64,000 bases of DNA from Megasphaera sp. NM10 (lineage in GTDB: Bacteria; Bacillota; Negativicutes; Veillonellales; Megasphaeraceae), in assembly GCF_000417505.1 (NCBI RefSeq), contig NZ_APHY01000020.1, positions 1 to 64,000 of the forward strand. The letters are read 5' to 3'. Positions 43,760 through 52,497 of the stretch are shown here, piece by piece (the first letter of the stretch is position 1; the number at the start of each line of letters is the position of its first letter). The notes under the pieces are model-generated. The model ran no database searches. It saw only the letters and a list, made by a program, of their open reading frames with translations, and was not told the origin of the DNA. Both the position numbers and the translations under genes were made by a program.

Positions 43760-44218
43760 ACGATACTTAATAATTTTAAATGATTACCAGATATTCGTTC
43801 TACCTGTAGGAGAACTCTTTATCTATAAATATAATAACATACGAGTAAATAAAATCAATGGCTGAAAAATGCAACGACAGGCTGATAAATGATTTAAAGG
43901 CAATAAATGGCTAAATGACGATATAAAATCAAGAAAATGGGGGAGCTGATTTTTTAAAAAGAAGAAAGATGAGGTAAAAAACAGGAAGTATAAAGCACTG
44001 TAAAATAGATATTTATTCATAACAGAAAAATATTAAAATTTATGTTTAAATAAAGGAAGAACTTAAAACTTAGTAAAAGACGCTTTTCTCGGCACTAGCG
44101 GCATGGCGTGAAATGCCTTATAATAAGTATATCTGCCAGATGACAGGTTGAGTGTTTGGCGGATGATATCCATTAAAGATGCTATTATTAATGTATTATA
44201 TATATTAGGAGGAAGACT
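43760..44218. other. A+T-rich gene-free stretch
   Basis: Much richer in A+T than the rest of the window. Open frames on the minus strand (for example 43823-44020) lack ribosome sites and look like chance. A TATAAT at about 44119 may be the promoter for the gene at 44219. Nothing else is recognised. Confidence 0.5.
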
Positions 44219-44851
44219 ATGGGATTTTTTGATGCCTTTTTTAAAGAACATCAGCGGACGAAGAGCGAGGAGATCTATGACAATGCCTTGCAGATCTTTA
44301 ATTCACCGGAATTGCAGAACCAGGCTTTATCGGGAGAGCTGGCCGACAAGGTACGGCATGGGGAAGACTGCGATGTCCTTCCCGGAGCTTACGGCCGTTT
44401 TGGCCATGATGCGACCAATCCCATCCCCGTCAACGGACCGAGCGGTGAATTCGTCTATTTGTCGCGCCTGCGCCTGCGCCGGACGGGTTCCATGGTCTTT
44501 TTCCACAAGGCCGGTCAGGTCGGGAACCTGGACGTCTTTGAATTGACCAATGTCAGTGGCAAGTTCGTCGACCGCCTGTATGTCGACATGTATCATCCCC
44601 GCTGTTCCCGCCGTTATCCCGACGGCTATACGCTGGAACGGGAAGCCGTCTTCCCGCGGGGCGTGACGACGACGTTGGCCGATTTCCCCAAAGGCCTCTA
44701 TAAGGCCATCAAGAAGGAAGCCAAGCTGCGCCTGGGCATCGACGTCGCTGAAAAGGAAAGCGACTGCATCGATGTGCCGGCCGTACAGGCTGCTTTGGAC
44801 CAGCTGCGGCAGAAAAGGCCGGCGGCTCCCATCATGAAGCCATTGAAATAA
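44219..44851 (+). CDS. Conserved-looking protein of unknown function
   Basis: A 210-residue soluble protein starting MGFFDAFFKEHQRTKSEEIY behind TAGGAGG. The centre (YGRFGHDATNPIPVNGPSGE, then VYLSRLRLRRTGSMVFFHKA and RLYVDMYHPRCSRRYPDGY) looks like an enzyme or binding domain with several aromatic and basic residues, but I do not recognise it. No signal peptide or membrane segment. It has its own spacing from DUF1653 downstream (59 bases with a possible TATAAT), so it may be monocistronic. Confidence 0.75.
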   Translation: MGFFDAFFKEHQRTKSEEIYDNALQIFNSPELQNQALSGELADKVRHGEDCDVLPGAYGRFGHDATNPIPVNGPSGEFVYLSRLRLRRTGSMVFFHKAGQVGNLDVFELTNVSGKFVDRLYVDMYHPRCSRRYPDGYTLEREAVFPRGVTTTLADFPKGLYKAIKKEAKLRLGIDVAEKESDCIDVPAVQAALDQLRQKRPAAPIMKPLK

Positions 44852-44910
44852 AGAGAAACTATGGTATAATTACACCAGGTTAGTAATGTAGATTATTAGG
44901 AGGGTTATCG

Positions 44911-45141
44911 ATGAGAGAATTACCGAAAGCACATGAAATTTGGCGCCACTTCAAGAAGAATACCTATGAAATTATTACCATTGCCGAACATACGGAGACA
45001 GGTGAAAAATTCGTCATTTACAAAGCCTTGCACGACACGATGAAGACCTATGCCCGTCCGCTGAAGGATTTCATGAGCGAAGTCGATAAGGAAAAATATC
45101 CCCGTGCCGAACAGGATTACCGCTTCGTCAAAGTTAAATAA
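44911..45141 (+). CDS. DUF1653 protein
   Basis: A 76-residue DUF1653 protein. HEIWRHFKKNTYEIITIAEH and FVIYKALHDTMKTYARPLKD are the family hallmarks (H-F-K..Y, VxYxaL, R-x-xxxF). Members are small beta-rich cytoplasmic proteins of unknown function. AGGAGGG precedes the ATG. Confidence 0.88.
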   Translation: MRELPKAHEIWRHFKKNTYEIITIAEHTETGEKFVIYKALHDTMKTYARPLKDFMSEVDKEKYPRAEQDYRFVKVK

Positions 45142-45143
45142 TC

Positions 45144-45172
45144 TTGACAAGGCCTGTGAAGGCTGATATAAT
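45144..45172 (+). promoter_or_regulatory. Promoter of infC-rpmI-rplT
   Basis: TTGACA (45144-45149), 17-base spacer, TATAAT (45167-45172): a near-consensus strong promoter. Confidence 0.88.
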
Positions 45173-45189
45173 ATGTACTGTTGAAAATA

Positions 45190-45290
45190 AAGCAGAAGCT
45201 ATCCGCTTCTCACCTTACAAGGCGCTGGAGTCACTAAGGTCTATGACGGAAACGTAGAGCGGATAGCGATGCTATCCGTTCTTTTTTATT
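45190..45290 (+). promoter_or_regulatory. Transcription attenuator in the infC leader
   Basis: GCGGATAGC (45259-45267) can pair with GCTATCCG (45271-45278) to make a terminator followed by six T (45282-45287). It can instead pair with upstream GCTATCCGC (45198-45206), which would prevent the terminator. The segment CTCACCTTACAAGGCGCTGG between them is a candidate ligand site. In Firmicutes, IF3-L35-L20 operons are controlled by L20 binding to such leaders. That L20 is the ligand here is inferred. Confidence 0.78.
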
Positions 45291-45306
45291 TCGGAGGTGA
45301 AAGACG

Positions 45307-45819
45307 ATTAGTAAGGAATTACGTATCAACGATCAAATCAGAGCCCGTGAAGTACGCGTGGTCAGTGATTCTAACGAACAGCTCGGTGTTATGTCTCTCC
45401 GTTCGGCCCGCCAGATTGCGGAAGAACGGCATTTAGACCTGGTAGAAGTCGCACCGAATGGCAAACCGCCTGTCTGCCGCATCATGAACTACGGTAAATA
45501 CCGTTATGAACAGCAGAAGCGTGAAAAGGAAGCCAAGAAAAAACAGAAAGTCTTGACATTGAAAGAAGTAAAACTTCGTCCCAATATCGAAGACCATGAC
45601 TTCTACGTTAAGATGAAAGCTGCGCAGCGTTTCCTGGGTGAAGGCAGCAAAGTCAAAGTTACGATCATGTTCCGCGGCCGCGAAATGAGCCATCCGGAAC
45701 TGGGCCGTGATTTGCTGGTTCGATTCGCTGATGAATTGAAAGACACCGCCCATGTAGAAAAAGAACCTAAAATTGAAGGCAGAAACATGACCATGGTCAT
45801 CGCTGTCAACAAGAAGTAA
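45307..45819 (+). CDS. infC: Translation initiation factor IF-3
   Basis: A 170-residue IF3 that prevents premature subunit joining and checks the start codon. The coding sequence begins at the rare start codon ATT (45307), eight bases after GGAGGTGA, giving [20 protein letters not shown]. No ATG lies in frame at a position that keeps this conserved N-terminus. An ATT/ATC-type start is characteristic of infC and serves autoregulation. N- and C-domains ([32 protein letters not shown]) are complete. Confidence 0.95.
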   Translation: MSKELRINDQIRAREVRVVSDSNEQLGVMSLRSARQIAEERHLDLVEVAPNGKPPVCRIMNYGKYRYEQQKREKEAKKKQKVLTLKEVKLRPNIEDHDFYVKMKAAQRFLGEGSKVKVTIMFRGREMSHPELGRDLLVRFADELKDTAHVEKEPKIEGRNMTMVIAVNKK

Positions 45820-45835
45820 CAGGAGGACAATTATT

Positions 45836-46033
45836 ATGCCGAAATTGAAAACTCGCCGTGCTGCGGCAAAACGCTTTAACACAACTGGTACAGGTAAAAT
45901 CAAACGCATGAAACCGTATAAGAGCCACATCCTGGAAAGCAAGAGCCCGAAACGTAAACGTAACCTGAGAAAAGCTACGCTCGTTTCCAAGACCATGACC
46001 GAAGCCGTCCGCAAGATGTGCCCGTTCATCTAA
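45836..46033 (+). CDS. rpmI: 50S ribosomal protein L35
   Basis: A 65-residue basic protein ([20 protein letters not shown]) of the standard length, 16 bases after infC with an AGGAGG site. Second gene of the infC-rpmI-rplT operon. Confidence 0.97.
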   Translation: MPKLKTRRAAAKRFNTTGTGKIKRMKPYKSHILESKSPKRKRNLRKATLVSKTMTEAVRKMCPFI

Positions 46034-46076
46034 TAGCGTAATATACTTTTTGATATAGATTCGGAGGAATAGACTA

Positions 46077-46427
46077 ATGGCAAGAATTAAAGTTGGCGTT
46101 ACAGCACACGCTCGTCATAAAAAAATCTTAAAAATGGCTAAAGGCTACCGCGGTACCCGCAGCCGTCTCTTCAAAAAAGCTAACGAAAGCGTCATGAAAG
46201 CGCTCTACTACGCTCGTCGTGACCGCCGCGCCAAGAAACGCGAATTCCGTAAATTGTGGATTGCCCGTATCAACGCCGCAACCCGTGCTAACGGCCTCAG
46301 CTACAGCCGCTTCATCTGCGGCCTGACCAAAGCTGGCGTCATCGTAAACCGCAAAATGCTCGCTGACCTCGCTGTCAACGACGCAGCTGCTTTCGCAAAA
46401 CTCGTAGAAGTCGCAAAAGCACAGTAA
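46077..46427 (+). CDS. rplT: 50S ribosomal protein L20
   Basis: A 116-residue L20 ([20 protein letters not shown], with [20 protein letters not shown]), needed early in large-subunit assembly and probable feedback regulator of this operon through the leader attenuator. Followed by a strong terminator. Confidence 0.97.
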   Translation: MARIKVGVTAHARHKKILKMAKGYRGTRSRLFKKANESVMKALYYARRDRRAKKREFRKLWIARINAATRANGLSYSRFICGLTKAGVIVNRKMLADLAVNDAAAFAKLVEVAKAQ

Positions 46428-46438
46428 TCTATGCAAAT

Positions 46439-46486
46439 AAAATCCCCTGCATGAAGGTTTCCACCATCATGCAGGGGATTTTTGCT
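46439..46486 (+). terminator. Terminator of the infC operon
   Basis: AAATCCCCTGCATG pairs with CATGCAGGGGATTTTT across a loop of about 15 bases. Confidence 0.9.
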
Positions 46487-46491
46487 TTGCA

Positions 46492-46547
46492 GCAGTCAGC
46501 GGTCAGCAGTTAGCCACTAACCACTAACCACTAGCCACTAACCCCTA
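46492..46547. repeat. Heptamer array, 8 units
   Basis: GCAGTCA, GCGGTCA, GCAGTTA, GCCACTA, ACCACTA, ACCACTA, GCCACTA, ACCCCTA in exact 7-bp phase, ending 3 bases before the MFS gene stop. Confidence 0.9.
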
Positions 46548-46550
46548 CAA

Positions 46551-47720
46551 TCAATGCCGCCAGGCTTTGGGCACGGGGATGAGGAAGGCGAAGATGGCGC
46601 CGAAGATGGCGCTGATCCAGAGGCATTGCAGGGCCGGGGAGATGCCCCACTGGTCGGCACCCCAGCCAACGATGGGCGAGATGAGGCCGCCGATGGTCGT
46701 CGTCAGGCCCAGGGTGACGCCAGAAGCGAAGCCGACGTTCTTGCCGAGGTAAGTCTGGCCGAGGACGACGATGGGGCTGTAGGCGGCGAAGAGCGAGAAG
46801 GCGACGGGAAGGAGCAGCAGCGTCGCCGTGACGATGTCCGTACTGTTGACCAGGAAGAACATGGACGGAATCATGATCACCATAGAGCCGCGAAGGACGC
46901 GGAGGAAGCCGAAGCGGTCTGCCAGGACGCCGCCGATGAAGGTGATGACGACGCCCATGGAAAAGAGGATGGACAGGGCCAGACTGCCCGTTGCCGGCGA
47001 GGCATGGAGGACGTGGATCCAGTAGAGGGGAATGAAGGTATTGCAGACCGTAAAGCCGATGGAACGAACGAAGATGACGACGGACAGGCGGGCGAAGGCA
47101 CTCCAGTCGTTGGTCCGGACTTCCCCGGGATGGGCTTTCTTTTCGGCCGTCGCCGCTTCGCTGACCAGAGATAAGATGTGCGGCATCTGATGGTAGAGGA
47201 CGAAGGCGATGAGGGCGTTGACGATGCCGAAGACGACCAGACCGTGGATGTCGAAGGCATAGGCACAGGCTCCGGCAACCATGGGGCCGATGGCGAAGCC
47301 GGCATTGCCGCCGACGGAAAAGGTCCCCATAGCCTGTCCCTTGCGGTCGCCGGCGATGTTATTGACCATGCGGGCCGCTTCGGGATGATAGATGGAAGAG
47401 CCGAAGCCGCTGAACATGGAGCAGAGGAAGATGAGCCAGTAGTTCTGCGTAAAGGCCAGCATCGTCAGGCAGAGGCCGCAGAGGATGGGGCCGAGCGGAG
47501 CGAACCAGGGCTTGGACACCTTGTCGGAATAATAACCGAAAATAGGCTGGGAAACCGATGATAAGAGCATGTTGGCAAAGATGAGCGTCGCTGCGTCCTG
47601 ATAGTTCAGGTTGCACGACGAGATGAAATAGGGCAGGAGGGCCGGAATGGCGCCTTGCGCCCAGTCTACGGAAAAATGGCCCGTAGCGAATAGGTATACA
47701 TAAGGACTCAGTTTCTTCAT
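46551..47720 (-). CDS. MFS transporter, fosmidomycin-resistance (Fsr) type
   Basis: A 389-residue major facilitator with twelve hydrophobic segments. FATGHFSVDWAQGAIPALLP at the N-terminus, FGYYSDKVSKPWFAPLG and SIYHPEAARMVNNIAGDRKG are typical of the Fsr/YfnC efflux subfamily. A drug or metabolite exporter of the cytoplasmic membrane; the substrate cannot be predicted. A GAAAGGAG site precedes the start. Monocistronic. Confidence 0.88.
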   Translation of the reverse strand: MKKLSPYVYLFATGHFSVDWAQGAIPALLPYFISSCNLNYQDAATLIFANMLLSSVSQPIFGYYSDKVSKPWFAPLGPILCGLCLTMLAFTQNYWLIFLCSMFSGFGSSIYHPEAARMVNNIAGDRKGQAMGTFSVGGNAGFAIGPMVAGACAYAFDIHGLVVFGIVNALIAFVLYHQMPHILSLVSEAATAEKKAHPGEVRTNDWSAFARLSVVIFVRSIGFTVCNTFIPLYWIHVLHASPATGSLALSILFSMGVVITFIGGVLADRFGFLRVLRGSMVIMIPSMFFLVNSTDIVTATLLLLPVAFSLFAAYSPIVVLGQTYLGKNVGFASGVTLGLTTTIGGLISPIVGWGADQWGISPALQCLWISAIFGAIFAFLIPVPKAWRH

Positions 47721-47839
47721 GCAAATTCTCCTTTCAGGAAGTTGAAATCATATCTATTATAGCATAGGCTGTTTTCCTTTTCATATTGGTGTTATAATAA
47801 TAACAAACTAATCAATATATATTAAAAGGAGTTGTTATT

Positions 47840-49027
47840 ATGGCATCAAAAGAAATGTACGCCTTGGGCTCCCAGGCTTCGGTCATCCGTGACCTCTTCG
47901 CTTATGGACAGGAACAAGCGGCTATCGTCGGTAAGGAAAATGTCTTCGATTTCAGCATCGGCAATCCGACCGTCCCGGCCCCGGCCTGTGTCAAAGAAGC
48001 CATTGAAGACATCTTGGAAACGCGGGAATCCGTGGCCATCCACGGCTATACGGCAGCTTCCGGTGATGCGTCTGTCCGCCAGGGCCTGGCCGATTACATG
48101 AACCAGACTTATGACGCCCAGGTACGGGCCGATAATTTCTACATGACCTGCGGGGCTGCAGCTTCGCTGACCATCAGCCTCAAAGCCCTCGTCGAAGGCC
48201 CGGATGACAAAATCATCCTCATTGCGCCGTTCTTCCCGGAATATACGGTCTTTGTCCACAATGCCAATGCCAAAGCCGTCGTCCTGCCGCCGGATACGGA
48301 ACACTTCCAGATTTCTCTGGACGCCCTGGAAAAGGCCATTACACCGCATACACGGGCAATCATCATCAATTCGCCGAATAACCCGTCTGGCGTCGTCTAC
48401 TCGGCTGATACCTATGAAAAATTGGCGGCCCTGCTGACGCGGAAGTCCCAGGAAATCGGCCATCCTATCTATATCATTTCAGATGAACCGTACCGGGAAA
48501 TCATTTACGATGGCCTTCCCATCCTCTATGTCCCGAAATTCTACAAAGACACGATCATCTGCTATTCGTACAGTAAATCCCTGAGCCTGCCGGGCGAACG
48601 TATCGGCTATGTCCTGGTTCCGGACTGCGCTGCCGATGCCCAGGAAGTCTATACAGCTGTCTGCGGTGCCGCCCGTTCCATGGGCTTTGTCTGCGCACCT
48701 CATCTTTTCCAGGACGTCGTCCTCAAATGCCTGGGCCAGACTGGCGACATGAACATTTACGACGAAAACCGCAAGCTCTTATATAATGGTTTAAGAGAAA
48801 TGGGCTACGACTGCGTCTATCCGAGCGGCGCTTTCTACCTCTTCGTCAAATCGCCTGAAGCCGATGCCAAGGCTTTCTCCGACAAGGCCAAGAAGCTGAA
48901 TCTGCTCATCGTACCGGCCGACAGCTTTGGCTGCCCTGGCTATGTCCGCGTATCGTACTGCGTCGATCCGGATATGATTAAACGGTCCTTTGCTGCCTTT
49001 AAGAAACTGATGGAACAGTATAAGTAA
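47840..49027 (+). CDS. Class I pyridoxal-phosphate aminotransferase
   Basis: A 395-residue aspartate-aminotransferase-fold enzyme. INSPNNPSGVVYSADTYEKL (substrate and cofactor site), SDEPYREIIYDG (Asp/Tyr contacting PLP), and YSYSKSLSLPGERIGY with the Schiff-base Lys are visible. The group with GNPTVPAP near the start is annotated as aspartate or general aminotransferase in Firmicutes; the amino acid specificity is uncertain. AAAAGGAG precedes the ATG. No close neighbours on this strand suggest a pathway. Confidence 0.9.
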   Translation: MASKEMYALGSQASVIRDLFAYGQEQAAIVGKENVFDFSIGNPTVPAPACVKEAIEDILETRESVAIHGYTAASGDASVRQGLADYMNQTYDAQVRADNFYMTCGAAASLTISLKALVEGPDDKIILIAPFFPEYTVFVHNANAKAVVLPPDTEHFQISLDALEKAITPHTRAIIINSPNNPSGVVYSADTYEKLAALLTRKSQEIGHPIYIISDEPYREIIYDGLPILYVPKFYKDTIICYSYSKSLSLPGERIGYVLVPDCAADAQEVYTAVCGAARSMGFVCAPHLFQDVVLKCLGQTGDMNIYDENRKLLYNGLREMGYDCVYPSGAFYLFVKSPEADAKAFSDKAKKLNLLIVPADSFGCPGYVRVSYCVDPDMIKRSFAAFKKLMEQYK

Positions 49028-49055
49028 AAAGATGTAAGAAATTGGAAAAATTTCC

Positions 49056-49083
49056 TTGACACGTCCTGTATCTGTGGTATACT
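49056..49083 (+). promoter_or_regulatory. Promoter of first tRNA-Ile
   Basis: TTGACA (49056-49061), 16-base spacer, TATACT (49078-49083). Confidence 0.8.
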
Positions 49084-49102
49084 AAACGAGTCGTTAGGAA
49101 AT

Positions 49103-49179
<77 letters not shown>

Positions 49180-49188
49180 ATTTTTCAC

Positions 49189-49216
49189 TTGACAATTTCC
49201 TGCGGTATGTTATACT
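49189..49216 (+). promoter_or_regulatory. Promoter of second tRNA-Ile
   Basis: TTGACA (49189-49194), 16-base spacer, TATACT (49211-49216). Confidence 0.8.
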
Positions 49217-49234
49217 AAGCAAGTCCCATGACAT

Positions 49235-49311
<77 letters not shown>

Positions 49312-49316
49312 CACAG

Positions 49317-49359
49317 ACCATCGTTTGGATTATTCCGGAACGATGGTTTTTTTTTTCAA
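49317..49359 (+). terminator. Terminator of the tRNA-Ile pair
   Basis: ACCATCGTT and AACGATGGT around a 13-base loop, followed by nine T. Confidence 0.88.
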
Positions 49360-49376
49360 CAGAAGGAGGGAAGACC

Positions 49377-50315
49377 ATGACGGAAAGTGAAAGGCAGCTC
49401 CAGGAAATGGCCCTGTCTATCCAGGCGGCCCGGCAGCAGGCCGGGTGCAGGGCGGCCGTCACGGCACCACCGACAGCGGCCGATACGATTCCCAATCTCG
49501 GCGGTGAAGCTCGGGCAGGAGACTGCCTGGTCAGCATGCTGGCCAGCGGCAGCAAGGGCAATGCCGCTTATATCCGTTGTGGCAAGACGAATATCCTCAT
49601 CGATGCCGGCATCAGCTGCCGCCGCATCGAACAGGGATTGAAGCGCTACGGCTGCGCTTTAGGGGACCTCGATGCCGTCTTCATCACCCATGAACATTCG
49701 GACCACGTCAACGGCCTGGCGACGCTCCTCAAGCGGACGGACATGCCCGTCTATACGACAGCCGAGACCTGGCAGGCCATAGGCCGGAAAGTGGAAGGCT
49801 TCCAGGACCGCTTCGTCCGCCTGACACGCCGCGTCGGCCTGAAGGATATCCAGGTCATTCCCTTTGCCATATCCCACGATGCCGTGCGGCCCGTCGGCTA
49901 TACGGTCTGCCACGGCGAATCGAAGATCACCCTGGCGACAGATTTAGGCTGTGTCAGCCCTGACGTCGCGGCGGCAGCGGCTTATGCGGACATCCTCATT
50001 TTAGAAGCCAATCACGACGAAGGCATGGTCCGCAACGGGCCCTATCCCTATCCGCTCCAGCAGCGCATCCTCGGCCGCTGGGGCCATCTGTCCAACAAGA
50101 CGGCAGCCGCTTTCCTGGCCGGTCTGCCGACGAAGGGCGTCATGCGGGTCCTCCTGGCACACCGCAGCGAAAAGAATAACACGCCGGCCCTGGCGCTGCA
50201 CACGATGCGCACTATCCTGTCTCAGGCCGGACGGGTCATCGGCCAGGATATTTTATTGCGGTTGGCCTGCCAGAAGGGCAGCGTCCGCTTCCAGGAAAGG
50301 AGTCATGAATTATGA
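49377..50315 (+). CDS. walJ: MBL-fold metallohydrolase, WalJ/YycJ family
   Basis: A 312-residue metallo-beta-lactamase-fold protein. THEHSDH (His105, His107, Asp109, His110) binds metals, and LVSMLASGSKGNAAYIRCG (from about residue 51) is where most WalJ proteins begin. This one has about 49 extra N-terminal residues, Ala/Gln-rich with TAPPTAADT. A strong GAAGGAGGG before the ATG at 49377 supports that start. WalJ affects cell-wall and DNA processes; it may be a 5'-3' exonuclease. It overlaps htrA by 4 bases. walJ-htrA-rlmH is a conserved Firmicutes order, here without walRK. Confidence 0.9.
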   Translation: MTESERQLQEMALSIQAARQQAGCRAAVTAPPTAADTIPNLGGEARAGDCLVSMLASGSKGNAAYIRCGKTNILIDAGISCRRIEQGLKRYGCALGDLDAVFITHEHSDHVNGLATLLKRTDMPVYTTAETWQAIGRKVEGFQDRFVRLTRRVGLKDIQVIPFAISHDAVRPVGYTVCHGESKITLATDLGCVSPDVAAAAAYADILILEANHDEGMVRNGPYPYPLQQRILGRWGHLSNKTAAAFLAGLPTKGVMRVLLAHRSEKNNTPALALHTMRTILSQAGRVIGQDILLRLACQKGSVRFQERSHEL

Positions 50316-51445
50316 TGCAACGCAAACATGTCATTACGGCGGCAGCCGCCGTCGTCCTCATCGCCGTCGGCGTCTTCGGCGGTTTCAAGATCCACGATGC
50401 CTTTTTTACGCCGAGCGGTACCTATAACGGGACGGTGAACCAGCTCCAGGAACCGTCGAAATCGGATTCCATTTCCGATGCCCGCAATACGGCCGTCGTC
50501 CAGGCTGCTAAGAAAGTCAACCCGGCTGTCGTCGGCATTACGACGAAAGTCTATAACCGCGATATGTTCAACCGCAAAGTCCTGGTCGGTGAAGGCGTCG
50601 GCTCTGGCGTCATCTTCGACAAGGCCGGCTATATCGTCACTAATAACCACGTCGTCGGCACGGCCAAGACGGTCATCGTTTCTTTGGCCGATGGCCAGAG
50701 TACCGAAGGGACTGTCGTCGGCCGCGATGAAAAGACGGACCTGGCCGTCGTCAAGATCAAGATGGACAACCTGCCCGTCGCTGAATTCGGCGACAGCGAT
50801 TCCCTCCAGGTCGGCGAACCGGCCATTGCTATCGGCAACCCCCTGGGCCTGGAATTCCAGGGCACAGTCACAGTCGGCGTCATCAGCTCCCTCAATCGGA
50901 CCATCGGGGCTGAAGGCCAGAGCATGAAGCTCATCCAGACCGACGCAGCCATCAATCCGGGCAATTCTGGCGGCGCCCTCGTCGACGCCGACGGCAAGGT
51001 CATCGGCATCAACAGCGCCAAGATTTCCAAGGAAGGCGTCGAAGGCCTGGGCTTTGCCATTCCTATCAACGCAGCCCGTCCGATTTTGCAGGACCTCATC
51101 AAGAACGGCAAAGTCGTCCGCCCGTACCTCGGCTTATACGGTCTGGACCAGCAGATGGCAGCCCGTTTCGGCATGAAGCTGAACGTAGCCGGCATCTACG
51201 TCTATAAAGTCGCTGCCGGCGGTCCTCTCGACCAGGCAGGCCTCCGCCATGGCGACGTCATCCTGAAACTCGACGGCACGGATGTCAAAGACTTCAGCGC
51301 TCTCCAGAGCGTCATGGATAAACACAACGTCGGCGATTCGGTCAGCCTCGACTACACGCGCAACGGCTCGGACCACGAAGTCACCGTCGTCCTCCAGGAA
51401 AGCCCGCAGAATGATTCGTCCGACCAGGAAGACGGGACCAACTGA
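50312..51445 (+). CDS. htrA: HtrA/DegP-type serine protease with PDZ domain
   Basis: A 377-residue envelope protease and chaperone that removes misfolded exported proteins. An N-terminal membrane segment (about 7-28) acts as anchor or signal. The trypsin-like domain has His113 (TNNHVV), Asp143 (KTDLAVVK) and Ser219 (NPGNSGGALV). One PDZ domain (about 270-365) includes GLRHGDVILKLDGTDV. Coupled to walJ upstream (ATGATG) and to rlmH downstream (one-base overlap). Confidence 0.94.
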   Translation: MMQRKHVITAAAAVVLIAVGVFGGFKIHDAFFTPSGTYNGTVNQLQEPSKSDSISDARNTAVVQAAKKVNPAVVGITTKVYNRDMFNRKVLVGEGVGSGVIFDKAGYIVTNNHVVGTAKTVIVSLADGQSTEGTVVGRDEKTDLAVVKIKMDNLPVAEFGDSDSLQVGEPAIAIGNPLGLEFQGTVTVGVISSLNRTIGAEGQSMKLIQTDAAINPGNSGGALVDADGKVIGINSAKISKEGVEGLGFAIPINAARPILQDLIKNGKVVRPYLGLYGLDQQMAARFGMKLNVAGIYVYKVAAGGPLDQAGLRHGDVILKLDGTDVKDFSALQSVMDKHNVGDSVSLDYTRNGSDHEVTVVLQESPQNDSSDQEDGTN

Positions 51446-51924
51446 TGAAGTACCACGTCATTACCATCGGCAAGATCAAGGAGAAATACCTCACGGCCGG
51501 CATCGATGAGTTCTTGAAGCGCCTGCGCCCGTACGGCCAGGTCGAGCTCACCGTCCTGCCCGAAGAGAAGATGCCCGACAACCCGTCGCCGGCCCAGAAG
51601 ACCCAGGTCCTCGACAGGGAAGGGGAGAAGATGCTGCGCCACGTCCGCCAGGGCTCGCACCTCTTCGCTCTGGACGTGCAGGGCAAGCTCGTGTCGTCTG
51701 AAGACCTGGCGGCGTCCTTTGCCAAACTGGCCCTGTACGGCTGCAGCGAAATCTCCTTCATCATCGGCGGCCCCTTCGGCCTGAGCGACCTCGTCCGCCG
51801 CAGAGCCGACAGCTGTATCTCCTTTGGCCGCATCACCCTGACCCATCAGATGATACGCCTCCTCTTATTAGAACAAATCTACCGCGCCATCAAAATCGAC
51901 CGGCACGAACCCTATCATTTGTAA
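51445..51924 (+). CDS. rlmH: 23S rRNA (pseudouridine1915-N3)-methyltransferase RlmH
   Basis: A 159-residue SPOUT methyltransferase acting on helix 69 of 23S rRNA. MKYHVITIGKIKEKYLTAGI, FIIGGPFGLSDLVRRRADSC and the C-terminal RITLTHQMIRLLLLEQIYRA with HEPYHL are diagnostic. Starts within the htrA stop codon (TGATG). Last gene of walJ-htrA-rlmH. Confidence 0.96.
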   Translation: MKYHVITIGKIKEKYLTAGIDEFLKRLRPYGQVELTVLPEEKMPDNPSPAQKTQVLDREGEKMLRHVRQGSHLFALDVQGKLVSSEDLAASFAKLALYGCSEISFIIGGPFGLSDLVRRRADSCISFGRITLTHQMIRLLLLEQIYRAIKIDRHEPYHL

Positions 51925-52173
51925 GGGGCTGGCAGCTAGCAGTTAGCCGTTAGCAGCTTGGGCGTCTGGTTTTTACGAACTGCTAACAATGAATAACTTA
52001 AACAGGGACTACGCACGAAGACTTATGTCATCATGCGTGGTCCCTGTTGTTTTATAGTTCGTAGGGGTCGCCGCGTGGGCGACCCGTTGGATTTGGATGA
52101 TTATTCTAGCAAACTGGGCGGTAAATCGTATATATTTCTAGAGCGGGCTCGCCACGTGCGAGCCCCTACAGCT
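51925..52173. repeat. Repeat island between rlmH and tRNA-Lys
   Basis: Heptamers GCAGCTA, GCAGTTA, GCCGTTA, GCAGCTT (51932-51959) come first. A hairpin ACAGGGACTACGCA pairing with TGCGTGGTCCCTGT (about 52003-52050) follows, and then a full double-hairpin element (52060-52170). No gene. Confidence 0.78.
52060..52170. repeat. CACGTG double-hairpin element, well-formed copy
   Basis: Left hairpin GGGTCGCC-GCGTG-GGCGACCC (52065-52085). Interior GATTTGGATGATTATTCTAG with CAAACTGGG. Right hairpin GGGCTCGC-CACGT-GCGAGCCC (52145-52165). Each stem is perfect yet the two differ in sequence. Confidence 0.85.
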
Positions 52174-52210
52174 TAAAAAAGGCTTGCCGCACATGCGACA
52201 AGCCTTTTTC
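52174..52210 (-). terminator. Terminator of tRNA-Lys
   Basis: On the minus strand AAAAAGGCTTGTCGCA pairs with TGCGGCAAGCC followed by TTTTTT. Confidence 0.85.
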
Positions 52211-52214
52211 ATTC

Positions 52215-52290
52215 TGGTGGACCATCAGGGGATCGAACCCTGGACACCCTGATTAAGAGTCAGGTGCTCTGCCAGCTGAGCTAATGGTCC
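52215..52290 (-). tRNA. tRNA-Lys (anticodon CTT)
   Basis: 76 nt. Acceptor GGACCAT pairs with ATGGTCC, anticodon loop CTCTTAA in stem CCTGA/TCAGG, T-loop TTCGATC, CCA encoded. Confidence 0.96.
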
Positions 52291-52336
52291 ATATTTTGTT
52301 GTCCTTCGTACTCGCTGTTTCCTGAGCACATGTAAT

Positions 52337-52365
52337 ATAATACACTAAACCTCAGAGAAATGCAA
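52337..52365 (-). promoter_or_regulatory. Promoter of tRNA-Lys
   Basis: On the minus strand TTGCAT (52365-52360), 17-base spacer, TATTAT (52342-52337). Confidence 0.7.
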
Positions 52366-52497
52366 GCGCTTTTTTAAGAAAATTTACAGAATCTTGAATT
52401 TCCCCCGATTCTTGATTTTGGCGACACGGCGAATGTATAATGAAAGAAGTGATATTTTACAAAAACTACTCGTTTGTTGATAGATTGAAAGTGAGCG

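Noticed and set aside
43823-44020. 65-codon hydrophobic open frame on the minus strand
   Set aside because: It lies in A+T-rich spacer, has Phe/Leu-rich content expected by chance there, and has no ribosome site.
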